NCBI GenBank assembly: GCA_023144675.1
Contig: JAGLFE010000384.1
Location: forward strand, 1 to 5,474
DNA from: Thiomargarita sp.
GTDB lineage: Bacteria; Pseudomonadota; Gammaproteobacteria; Beggiatoales; Beggiatoaceae
Length of the DNA: 5,474 nucleotides
Reading direction: 5' to 3'
Part shown: piece after piece, positions 1 through 5,361 of the stretch
How the letters are laid out: the number at the start of each line of letters is the position of its first letter
Position numbering within the stretch: position 1 is the first letter of the stretch
Program-made: the position numbers and the translations under genes
Notes under the pieces: model-generated
Databases searched by the model: none
The model's input: the letters and a program-made list of their open reading frames with translations, nothing else
What the model was told of the DNA's origin: nothing

Positions 1-80
1 TAATCTTCTTGCCAAGCTTGATACAACATTAATGAAATGAAAATCAAGACAAAGAACAAAATAAGTCTAAAATTGTCCAT
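1..80 (-). CDS. yidC: Membrane protein insertase YidC (N-terminal fragment, runs off the left edge)
   Basis: YidC inserts and folds inner-membrane proteins, alone or with SecYEG. Only the first 26 codons are inside the window; reading starts at an ATG at 80-78 and leaves at base 1 with no stop. The visible residues are a short polar start (MDNFR), a hydrophobic run of about 16 residues, then YQAWQED. This matches the N-terminal signal-anchor of gammaproteobacterial YidC, where a hydrophobic segment ends in a WQAW-like motif followed by acidic residues. An AAGGA Shine-Dalgarno at 96-92 sits 11 bases before the ATG, inside the last codons of yidD, and only 2 bases separate the yidD stop from this start, so translation is probably coupled. 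Identity rests on this motif plus the invariant yidD-yidC order; the catalytic five-helix domain is outside the window. Confidence 0.9.
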   Translation of the reverse strand, partial: MDNFRLILFFVLIFISLMLYQAWQED

Positions 81-82
81 AT

Positions 83-334
83 TTATTTACTTTCCTTAGA
101 TACTATATGTGTGTGTTTTTTTCGTTCTGGAACTGGGTCAACTCCACCAGGATGCCAGGGATGACAACGCAGTAGCCGTTTAATTCCCAAGATAATACCA
201 TGGAATACACCATGTATTTTTATTGCTTGGAGCATATATTCAGAGCAACTGGGGTAAAATCGACAGTGTGAACCTAACCAAGGGCTAATAATAAGCTGAT
301 AACCCCGTATTAGAAATATTAAGATTTTTTGCAT
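83..334 (-). CDS. yidD: YidD, membrane protein insertion efficiency factor
   Basis: YidD is a small inner-membrane-associated protein that helps the YidC/Sec route insert membrane proteins. From the ATG at 334 the protein is 83 residues, close to E. coli YidD (85). Family motifs are all present: an amphipathic N-terminal helix ending in YQLIISPWLG (12-21), HCRFYPSCSEY (23-33), and RCHPWHPGGVDPVP (56-69), with cysteines at 24, 30 and 57. A basic, His/Lys-rich tail follows. A longer reading from a TTG at 355 would add seven residues (MAYIITP). I prefer the ATG because family members usually begin just before this helix; neither start has a clear Shine-Dalgarno. With the ATG the gene overlaps the end of rnpA by 16 bases (37 with TTG), so it probably depends on ribosomes finishing rnpA. 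Confidence 0.95.
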   Translation of the reverse strand: MQKILIFLIRGYQLIISPWLGSHCRFYPSCSEYMLQAIKIHGVFHGIILGIKRLLRCHPWHPGGVDPVPERKKHTHIVSKESK

Positions 335-681
335 CGGCGTAATAATGTAAGCCAATGATTTTTTAATGACTGTAGCAAGATATGATTATTAACTTGATTA
401 ACCTGTTTGTTTGCTAAAACTACACAATCTAAATCACTTAATAAAAGTTGATTAATACGAAAACTTTCGCGAATTAATCGTTTAATCCTAGAACGATCAA
501 CCGCTAGTTTTACCCGTTTTTTAGCAATTGCCAACCCCAAACGAGTTCCATTTTTTAAGTTAACTCTTGCTAAAACGGTAAAATATTGATCAGACGAGCG
601 ACAAGCTTGTTCAAAAACAAAGCGATATTCTTGTGCTTTAAGCAAACGTTGTTTTTTTGTAAACTGATAAGAATACTGCAT
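319..681 (-). CDS. rnpA: Ribonuclease P protein component
   Basis: RnpA is the protein subunit of RNase P; it binds the catalytic RNA and the 5' leader of precursor tRNA. The product is 120 residues, the usual family length. An N-terminal FTKKQRLLKAQEYRFVFEQ block (7-25) is followed by the central strand RLGLAIAKKRVKLAVDR (47-63) and the signature RSRIKRLIRESFR (63-75). In most homologues this signature reads RNR-KR--RE-FR; here the Asn is Ser (residue 64, codon TCT), a conservative change in the conserved RNA-contacting helix. The rest of the basic motif is intact, so I expect an active protein. The ATG shares its A with the TAA stop of rpmH (TAATG), a tight coupling junction, and there is no separate spacer. 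The 3' end overlaps yidD. Confidence 0.96.
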   Translation of the reverse strand: MQYSYQFTKKQRLLKAQEYRFVFEQACRSSDQYFTVLARVNLKNGTRLGLAIAKKRVKLAVDRSRIKRLIRESFRINQLLLSDLDCVVLANKQVNQVNNHILLQSLKNHWLTLLRRCKKS

Positions 682-815
682 TAAGCACTCAAGTTTTTAC
701 GTCCTTTAGCACGTCGAGCGTTTAAAATTGCTCGTCCACTTTTTGTTTTCATGCGTAACCGAAAACCATGACGACGCTTACGCACTAAATTACTAGGTTG
801 AAAGGTTCTTTTCAT
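681..815 (-). CDS. rpmH: 50S ribosomal protein L34
   Basis: L34 is a small, highly basic protein of the large ribosomal subunit that packs into 23S rRNA. I read a 44-residue frame from the ATG at 815-813 to the TAA at 683-681. It begins MKRTFQPSNLVRKRRHGFR and continues through RMKTKSGRAILNARRAKGRK to NLSA, matching the family nearly end to end; E. coli L34 is 46 residues. A good Shine-Dalgarno, AAGGAA at 830-825, lies nine bases before the start. The final A of the stop is the first base of the rnpA start. It is the first gene of the rpmH-rnpA-yidD-yidC cluster, so the promoter is expected in the AT-rich spacer to its right. In many bacteria dnaA lies upstream of this gene, but here the upstream neighbour is an unrelated gene in the same orientation. 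Confidence 0.97.
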   Translation of the reverse strand: MKRTFQPSNLVRKRRHGFRLRMKTKSGRAILNARRAKGRKNLSA

Positions 816-824
816 AAGCTATGT

Positions 825-830
825 TTCCTT
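825..830 (-). promoter_or_regulatory. Ribosome binding site of rpmH
   Basis: AAGGAA on the minus strand, nine bases before the rpmH ATG. It is the clearest Shine-Dalgarno in the L34 operon and supports the start chosen for rpmH; rnpA and yidD downstream have no comparable site of their own. Confidence 0.75.
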
Positions 831-871
831 AATTATTTTTTGGAATTAAATATAAACTATTAAACCAATCA

Positions 872-880
872 ATTCTAACA
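872..880 (-). promoter_or_regulatory. Candidate extended -10 promoter for the rpmH operon
   Basis: On the minus strand this reads TGTTAGAAT, that is a TGn extension followed by TAGAAT (5 of 6 matches to TATAAT). Transcription would start near 865, giving a leader of about 50 bases before rpmH. No good -35 is seen at 16-18 bases, which extended -10 promoters can tolerate. An alternative is TTGATT (872-867) with TTTAAT (850-845) at 16-base spacing. In DNA this AT-rich such matches occur by chance, so the call rests mainly on position. Confidence 0.35.
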
Positions 881-882
881 AA

Positions 883-971
883 AATATTGCTTGGCTTTTA
901 TATATTTATATTTTCATTTGAGTAGAAGAATCTAAAAAAATATTTAAAATAGCATTTTTACAAGCAATGTT
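883..971. repeat. Spaced inverted repeat, ATTGCTTG / CAAGCAAT arms
   Basis: The core arms are perfect over 8 bases: ATTGCTTG at 886-893 and CAAGCAAT at 961-968. They extend to 11 positions (883-893 with 961-971) if one G-U pair is allowed. The arms are 67 bases apart, with mostly A/T between. The left arm sits immediately upstream of the candidate rpmH extended -10, so a binding role is possible, but the long separation and base bias make chance a fair explanation. Confidence 0.35.
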
Positions 972-1034
972 AATTAATTAAACTTTTTTAGAGTGAATTT
1001 TGACTTCAATTTATTCAATTATTAATTTAGATTG

Positions 1035-1814
1035 CTAATTAAAAGTTTTATTAGTATTGCATATCTCAATTTTATTTCTTCGTTCTTGTGGATGACGAAG
1101 ATAATTAGGATCTAAGAAATCCATTAAATCTACTAAAGCATGTTGAAGTTGTTGTAATCTTTCAGTATTATTTTCTAATTCATCGGTTGAAAGTATATCA
1201 AGTTGCTCTCTCAAAGGATTAAACCAATATTTAAAATCTTCATCTTGAGCTCTTTGAATAAATTTTGCATAGCCTAAACAATAAGCAGAATTAGCATATT
1301 TATTATTAGTAATCATTAATTCACCAATAGCTCTTTGATCACCTCTAAAAATTCTCAAAACTTTTCCTAGCCTAGAATCTAAAAAAAGGTTGCAAATATG
1401 ATCATCGAGGGCTGATAATTTTTGCGTTGTTTCCAATTCTCCTAAATCTAAAAATTGAATATCACGCCGAATGATTTCAGTCCAACCTAAATATTGAGCA
1501 ATAACGTAAATCGTATTTTCTATTGCATATTCCTTTTCTCTTGGTGAACCATTTAAGTAGAATTTTTTTAAAAATCCTAATTTTAGAATATTAAAAATAC
1601 GGCTTTGTAATTCATAAGCGGCATTAATTAATGGTTCACGGTATTTAGATAAAATTGCTTCAGCATCTAGTTTTTTTGCTTTTTCTTCACGTTTTTCTGC
1701 CAGTTCAGCTTGTAATTTGGTTAATCTAGTTTGTCCTGAGACAGTAAATATCGAAGCTACAAAAGCAGCAAATGCGGAAATAATTGTAATAATAAGTTCT
1801 AAATTAAAATCCAT
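1035..1814 (-). CDS. Conserved membrane-anchored protein of unknown function
   Basis: The 259-residue product has one hydrophobic N-terminal segment (about 7-26). A charged, probably coiled-coil stretch follows (about 29-55, rich in Lys, Glu, Ala). The rest is a soluble helical domain. Regions that look conserved are YREPL (58-62) with the following aliphatic helix, the AQYLGW block (106-111), IQFLDLGE (119-126), RIFRGDQRAIGE (154-165) and GYAKF (181-185). From memory, proteins with this layout and the RxFRGxQRAIGE-like motif occur as uncharacterised proteins in diverse bacteria; I know no assigned function. The likely topology is an N-terminal anchor with the domain in the cytoplasm. The ATG at 1814 has AAGG (1828-1825) ten bases upstream. 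It lies 24 bases after the neighbouring small membrane protein on the same strand, so the two probably form an operon. The low-complexity C-terminus (NKTFN) suggests little selection there. Confidence 0.85.
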   Translation of the reverse strand: MDFNLELIITIISAFAAFVASIFTVSGQTRLTKLQAELAEKREEKAKKLDAEAILSKYREPLINAAYELQSRIFNILKLGFLKKFYLNGSPREKEYAIENTIYVIAQYLGWTEIIRRDIQFLDLGELETTQKLSALDDHICNLFLDSRLGKVLRIFRGDQRAIGELMITNNKYANSAYCLGYAKFIQRAQDEDFKYWFNPLREQLDILSTDELENNTERLQQLQHALVDLMDFLDPNYLRHPQERRNKIEICNTNKTFN

Positions 1815-1838
1815 ATTGTATTTACCTTGATTAATTAA

Positions 1839-2234
1839 TTAGAAAGAAGGTCCAATAAAAGGATAATGGAATTTTTCGCCAGCAATGGCTTTAACTAAAC
1901 CAATAATACCTAAGATAACTAGTATGGAATGGCATATAGTAAAATATGAAATAACAATCATCCAAACATAAGCTGAATTATAGCCACCAGCTAAAATAAT
2001 TACACCATTGACTAATAATAGCAACATTCCAGCCCAAATACTTGCTGAAAATGTTTGCCTTAAATGACAACCAGCCAATTCTGAGTGCATTTCATGTTTT
2101 AAATAAAACCAAGCTAAAATAAAAAAAGCAATACCAGGTAGAATAAGTAAATTAACTAGATATAAAGATTCAGCGATTATTGCTAATTTTTTAGGTGATA
2201 TATTCAAGTTATTTTGAACGTTATCATGTTCCAT
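1839..2234 (-). CDS. Small multi-spanning membrane protein, DUF4870-like
   Basis: The 131-residue product has a polar Asn-rich N-terminus (1-20). About three hydrophobic segments follow, near 23-44, 64-83 and 88-117; the last could hold two short spans. An HLRQTF motif (57-62) precedes the second segment, and the end carries GEKFHYPFIG (119-128). This layout, with an H-x-x-Q motif before the second span and an aromatic/Pro tail, resembles small membrane proteins of the DUF4870/Tic20-like kind, which have no established enzymatic role. The match is from memory of the pattern and needs a profile search. The ATG at 2234 has a weak GGGA (2248-2245) ten bases upstream. Its stop lies 24 bases before the next gene, so the two probably share a transcript. 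The spacer upstream holds unusual inverted repeats that could control it. Confidence 0.82.
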   Translation of the reverse strand: MEHDNVQNNLNISPKKLAIIAESLYLVNLLILPGIAFFILAWFYLKHEMHSELAGCHLRQTFSASIWAGMLLLLVNGVIILAGGYNSAYVWMIVISYFTICHSILVILGIIGLVKAIAGEKFHYPFIGPSF

Positions 2235-2349
2235 AATTATTTAATCCCAAAAAAGTGATTGATAATTTTATAAAAATTTTATCTGATTACATTTTTCTAA
2301 TCAGACTTACGACTTTTATTGTAATCAAATTATCCTGATTTTGCTATAA
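2235..2349. other. Spacer between tex and the membrane-protein pair, rich in inverted repeats
   Basis: This 115-base AT-rich gap contains a perfect 8-base hairpin (2282-2289 with 2298-2305). A competing partner for one arm lies at 2321-2327, and the whole is enclosed by an 8-base outer pair (2253-2260 with 2348-2355) that reaches into the tex stop codon. It must hold either the end of the tex transcript, the start of the next one, or both. No convincing sigma-70 promoter for the minus-strand gene pair is visible; the nearest -10-like word is TAAAAT at 2270-2265. Confidence 0.5.
2282..2305 (-). terminator. Possible weak terminator hairpin after tex
   Basis: The arms TCTGATTA and TAATCAGA (8 bases, perfect) enclose an 8-base loop, 45 bases after the tex stop. 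On the minus strand the hairpin is followed by TAAAATTTTTAT, so the T-run begins five bases after the stem, and the stem has only two G-C pairs. It would be a poor intrinsic terminator and could equally be an operator or a leader hairpin. Confidence 0.35.
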
Positions 2350-2350
2350 T
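2342..2350 (+). promoter_or_regulatory. Candidate antisense extended -10 facing into tex
   Basis: The plus strand reads TGCTATAAT, a perfect TGn extension and a perfect TATAAT. No clear -35 lies at 16-18 bases. If active it would start near 2357 and transcribe antisense to the 3' end of tex. The last two bases of the box fall at the tex stop/spacer junction. No open frame on the plus strand follows it. Confidence 0.3.
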
Positions 2351-4716
2351 CACTTATCTTTGTGAATATTTATATTAGCAAATGCCTGTTCCATAACACC
2401 CACAAGTTGTGATTTATTTGCCGAATTACCTTGGAATTTTTTAGAACTGGAATTTCTTGGTCTTCTACTACTCTTTCGATCATTGCCTTTCTTTTTCTGT
2501 TTAGGTTTAGACGCTTTGGATTCTTGATTATTTTTTACGGCTAAATCTAAGCTTAAAGCAATTCTTCGGCGTTTAAGGTCAATGCTAAGTACTTTAATAG
2601 TTACAACATCGCCAGCTTTCACAACATCACGTGGGTCTTTCACATATTTACTTGATAATGCAGAAATATGTACTAAACCATCATGATGAACACCAATATC
2701 AACAAAGGCTCCGAAATTAGTAACATTAGTTACTACACCTTCCAATACCATATCACTTGCCAAATCTTCAAGATCATTGATTTCTTCCCTAAAAGTAGGC
2801 ATTTTAAATTCTGGACGAGGGTCGCGACCAGGTTTTTCTAATTCTTTCAGAATATCAGTTACTGTTGGAACACCAAAAACTTCATCAATATAGTCTTTTG
2901 GATTTAAATTTCTAAGAAAATTAGCATCACCAATCAAACTTTGAATAGGTTTCTCTGTTTTCGTTATAATACGTTCAATTATTGGATAAGCTTCGGGGTG
3001 AACGGATGATGCGTCTAACGGATTATCTCCATTGGTAATGCGTAAAAACCCTGCCGCTTGTTCAAAACTTTTTTCGCCTAAACGTGGAACTTGCTTTAAT
3101 AATTCCCGATTTTTAAATATCCCATTTTGATCACGGAATTCAATAATATTACGGGCTAAACCTAAATTTAAACCCGATATCTGTGCTAATAAAGGTATTG
3201 AAGCAGTGTTAAGGTCAACTCCGACCGCATTTACACAATCTTCAATTACTGAATTTAAACTACGAGTAAGAAATTTTTTATTAACATCGTGTTGATATTG
3301 TCCGACTCCAATTGATTTAGGTTCAATTTTAACTAATTCAGCTAGAGGGTCTTGTAACCTTCTTGCAATAGAAACAGCTCCACGTAAAGAAACATCAACA
3401 TCAGGAAATTCTTCAGCCGCCGTTTTGGAAGCAGAATAGACAGAAGCTCCAGCTTCAGAAACCACAATTTTATAAAGTCCTAAATCAGGATGTTGTTTGA
3501 TAAGTTCCGAAACTAATTTATCTGTTTCTCTTGAAGCAGTTCCATTACCAATACTAACTAAATTAACATTATGTTGCATGGCTAAATTAGCTAAAATCTC
3601 AATAGATTGTTGCCACTTTTTCTTAGGCGGATGTGGATAAATAGTCGTGGTTTCAATCAATTTACCAGTTTCATCAACAATAGCGACTTTAACCCCTGTT
3701 CGTAAACCAGGATCTAATCCCATAGTAACTTGTTGACCAGCTGGAGCGGCTAATAGTAAATCCTGTAAGTTACTAGCAAATACTTTAATCGCCTCATTTT
3801 CTGAAGATTCCCGTAATTTAGTTAATAGTTGTGCATCTAAATGTGGTTTAATTTTTAATCGCCAAGCAGAACTAATAGTATCCAATAACCAATTATCAGC
3901 TGGATTATTTTTATTTTCGATATTGAAACAATTAGCAATTTTTTTCCTACCATAATCTGCGCTCATATCAACTTTATTACCTGTTTCATCCCTACCTTCA
4001 AGTAATATACTTAATTGCAAAAAGCCTAATTTACGACCGCGAAACAAAGCTAAAGCACGATGTGAAGGCACATTTTTTAACGCTTCACTGTGGTCGAAAT
4101 AATCAGAGAATTTAGCTGCCTTTTCTTCTTTTCCTTCTACAATTTTTGCTTGCAACGTAGCATTTTCTTGAATATAATTCCTTAATTCTTCAAGCAATTT
4201 AGCATCTTCACCCCATCTTTCCATTAAAATATAGCGTGCGCCTACTAAAGCCTGTTCCTCATTTTCAATTTTCTTTTCAACGTTGATATATTCTTTAGCG
4301 GCTTCTTCAGGAACTAATTGTGGATTTTCAACTAAAATAGTGGCTAACGGTTCTAAACCAGATTCTATAGCTTGTTGAGCCTTAGAACGGCGTTTTGGTT
4401 TAAACGGCAAATATAAATCTTCTAAAATGGTTTTAGATTTAGCTTGGTTAATTGCTATTTCTAACTCAGGAGTTAATTTTTTAAATTCAGTAATTTTAGC
4501 GAGAATAAATTCCCTACGTTCGTCTAAATCGCGTATATAACGTAATTTCTCTTCTAAAGTACGTAATTGAGTATCATCTAATCCAGCAGTTGCTTCTTTA
4601 CGATAGCGGGCAATGAAGGGAACAGTTGCTCCTCCATCAAGTAGGTTTATTGTAGCTTGTACTTGGGATTCTTCTACAGAGAGTTCTTCGGCAATACGTA
4701 GGGCAATGGTTTTCAT
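2350..4716 (-). CDS. tex: Tex, RNA-binding transcription accessory protein (YhgF family)
   Basis: Tex is a cytoplasmic nucleic-acid-binding protein related to eukaryotic Spt6, linked to transcription and to stress and toxin gene expression. The product is 788 residues, the full family length (about 770-785 in enterobacteria and pseudomonads). Domains in order are: an N-terminal helical region with VPFIARYRKE (32-41) and LEDLYLPFKPKRR (98-110); RALALFRGR (220-228); a YqgF/RNase H-like domain from about 328 with GLDPGLRTG (333-341), SIGNGTASRET (388-398) and SEAGASVYSAS (420-430); IGVGQYQHDV (469-478); helix-hairpin-helix repeats at about 500-560; and an S1 RNA-binding domain at about 655-725 with GVVTNVTNFGAFVDIG. 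A strongly basic, Ser/Lys/Arg-rich tail (732-761) probably adds RNA affinity. The ATG at 4716 gives the expected MKTIALRIAEEL start; the nearest Shine-Dalgarno-like AAGG (4736-4733) is 16 bases away, unusually far. No frameshift or missing motif is seen. Confidence 0.98.
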   Translation of the reverse strand: MKTIALRIAEELSVEESQVQATINLLDGGATVPFIARYRKEATAGLDDTQLRTLEEKLRYIRDLDERREFILAKITEFKKLTPELEIAINQAKSKTILEDLYLPFKPKRRSKAQQAIESGLEPLATILVENPQLVPEEAAKEYINVEKKIENEEQALVGARYILMERWGEDAKLLEELRNYIQENATLQAKIVEGKEEKAAKFSDYFDHSEALKNVPSHRALALFRGRKLGFLQLSILLEGRDETGNKVDMSADYGRKKIANCFNIENKNNPADNWLLDTISSAWRLKIKPHLDAQLLTKLRESSENEAIKVFASNLQDLLLAAPAGQQVTMGLDPGLRTGVKVAIVDETGKLIETTTIYPHPPKKKWQQSIEILANLAMQHNVNLVSIGNGTASRETDKLVSELIKQHPDLGLYKIVVSEAGASVYSASKTAAEEFPDVDVSLRGAVSIARRLQDPLAELVKIEPKSIGVGQYQHDVNKKFLTRSLNSVIEDCVNAVGVDLNTASIPLLAQISGLNLGLARNIIEFRDQNGIFKNRELLKQVPRLGEKSFEQAAGFLRITNGDNPLDASSVHPEAYPIIERIITKTEKPIQSLIGDANFLRNLNPKDYIDEVFGVPTVTDILKELEKPGRDPRPEFKMPTFREEINDLEDLASDMVLEGVVTNVTNFGAFVDIGVHHDGLVHISALSSKYVKDPRDVVKAGDVVTIKVLSIDLKRRRIALSLDLAVKNNQESKASKPKQKKKGNDRKSSRRPRNSSSKKFQGNSANKSQLVGVMEQAFANINIHKDK

Positions 4717-4834
4717 GTTTATATATTTTTTACCTTTATCAGATTAAATATTGGGGACATAGATTATGGGTGGTAATTAATGATTTAATTAGCAAATTTT
4801 GATAACCTTATTTGTTGAATTTAGTAAAAATTTT

Positions 4835-4850
4835 ATTATAGTTTAAACTA
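4835..4850 (-). promoter_or_regulatory. Candidate tex promoter -10 overlapped by a palindrome
   Basis: The minus strand carries a perfect TATAAT at 4840-4835. Initiation near 4828 would give a tex leader of about 110 bases. No good -35 is seen at 16-18 bases. A perfect 12-base palindrome, TAGTTTAAACTA, covers 4839-4850 and overlaps the first two bases of the box, a position suited to an operator. A second -10-like word, CATAAT at 4768-4763, would give a leader of about 40 bases. Confidence 0.35.
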
Positions 4851-4912
4851 ACTTGATTTTTATTGAATAATTGAAATTTAAGTAATAAATTACATGATTT
4901 TCAATCAGTGCT

Positions 4913-5145
4913 ATGATTAACAAATTATTAGCATCAAAAGTTTTTGTATTTTCCAAGTTAAATAATCGATTAATAATGTTGGTTTATACCATTGAAGTCA
5001 GAAAAGGCAGTATTTTCCGAACTATTTAAGTTGAAAACTATGGAAGATGTTGAGCTAAATCAGAAGTAATTTGAAACCAAAGAAACTTATGTTTTTAGCA
5101 AGTATTAAGTCGGTAATTACTTCAGTATTTGGGGAATTGTAAATT
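4913..5145 (+). pseudogene. Possible remnant of a decayed gene
   Basis: Within the AT-rich gap this block contains coding-like pieces in more than one plus-strand frame. The first is a 38-codon frame beginning MINKLLASKVFVF (4913-5029). The second is a frame running through KSEKAVFSELFKLK and MEDVELNQK to a stop at 5067-5069, which continues past that stop as FETKETYVFSKY. This pattern could be a gene broken by frameshifts and stops. I recognise no family, there is no Shine-Dalgarno, and a minus-strand frame through the same bases is equally open, so chance is quite possible. Confidence 0.2.
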
Positions 5146-5283
5146 AATATTATGAATTTTAACATTTGATTTCAACGGACTATATTGCCCTAAAAAAATT
5201 ATTCGTTTGAATAAATTTAAAAAAACATTTTTACAATTATAAGTATAATTTGTTAAATTGCAAGCTTTTTTATATAATTATTG

Positions 5284-5361
5284 ATAACTACAGGGATTTT
5301 ATGTAAACTAGGATAGTAAATAATGTTAAATTTATGGTAGTTCAAATAAAGTTGTAGTTAT
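5284..5361. repeat. Spaced inverted repeat, ATAACTACA / TGTAGTTAT
   Basis: The arms at 5284-5292 and 5353-5361 are perfect over 9 bases with 60 bases between them. The arms are less A/T-pure than the surroundings. The repeat lies in the gene-free region to the right of tex. It could be a long-loop hairpin or paired protein-binding sites; no function can be assigned. Confidence 0.4.

Larger units (their letters stand above)
816..1034. other. AT-rich spacer upstream of the rpmH operon
   Basis: This 219-base gap lies between the unknown 259-residue gene and rpmH. It has no open frame of note on either strand and no DnaA box resembling TTATCCACA, so I do not read it as an origin of replication. 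It contains the rpmH Shine-Dalgarno, the candidate rpmH promoter and a spaced inverted repeat (883-893 with 961-971). A 12-base AT palindrome (TTAATTAATTAA, 970-981) lies beside a T6 run on the plus strand. No GC-rich terminator hairpin is visible after the 259-residue gene, so readthrough into rpmH is possible. Confidence 0.6.
2253..2355. repeat. Outer inverted repeat spanning the tex 3' end and spacer
   Basis: AAGTGATT at 2253-2260 is the exact reverse complement of AATCACTT at 2348-2355. On the minus strand the upstream arm includes the tex TGA stop, and the downstream arm runs into a T6 stretch (2254-2249). With the inner hairpin at 2282-2305 this could fold as a nested, branched structure ending in a T-run. 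Thermodynamic support is modest because the pairs are mostly A-T. Confidence 0.4.

Noticed and set aside
970..981. TTAATTAATTAA palindrome as a binding site or terminator
   Set aside because: It is pure A/T. A near-identical run occurs at 1831-1841 in another spacer, so composition is enough to explain it.
3632..3640. A perfect DnaA box (TTATCCACA on the minus strand)
   Set aside because: It is a single copy inside tex, over the conserved codons for Tyr-Pro-His in IYPHPP, with no cluster of other boxes or AT-rich unwinding element tied to it. The protein sequence explains it.
4774..4791. TAATTAA/TTAATTA hairpin with a 4-base loop upstream of tex
   Set aside because: The stem is entirely A-T pairs and would be unstable as RNA; such runs are common in these spacers.
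5055..5165. A 36-codon minus-strand frame beginning MLKFIILIYN
   Set aside because: It has no Shine-Dalgarno and no recognised motif, and it overlaps equally open plus-strand frames. Hydrophobic short frames are expected in AT-rich DNA.
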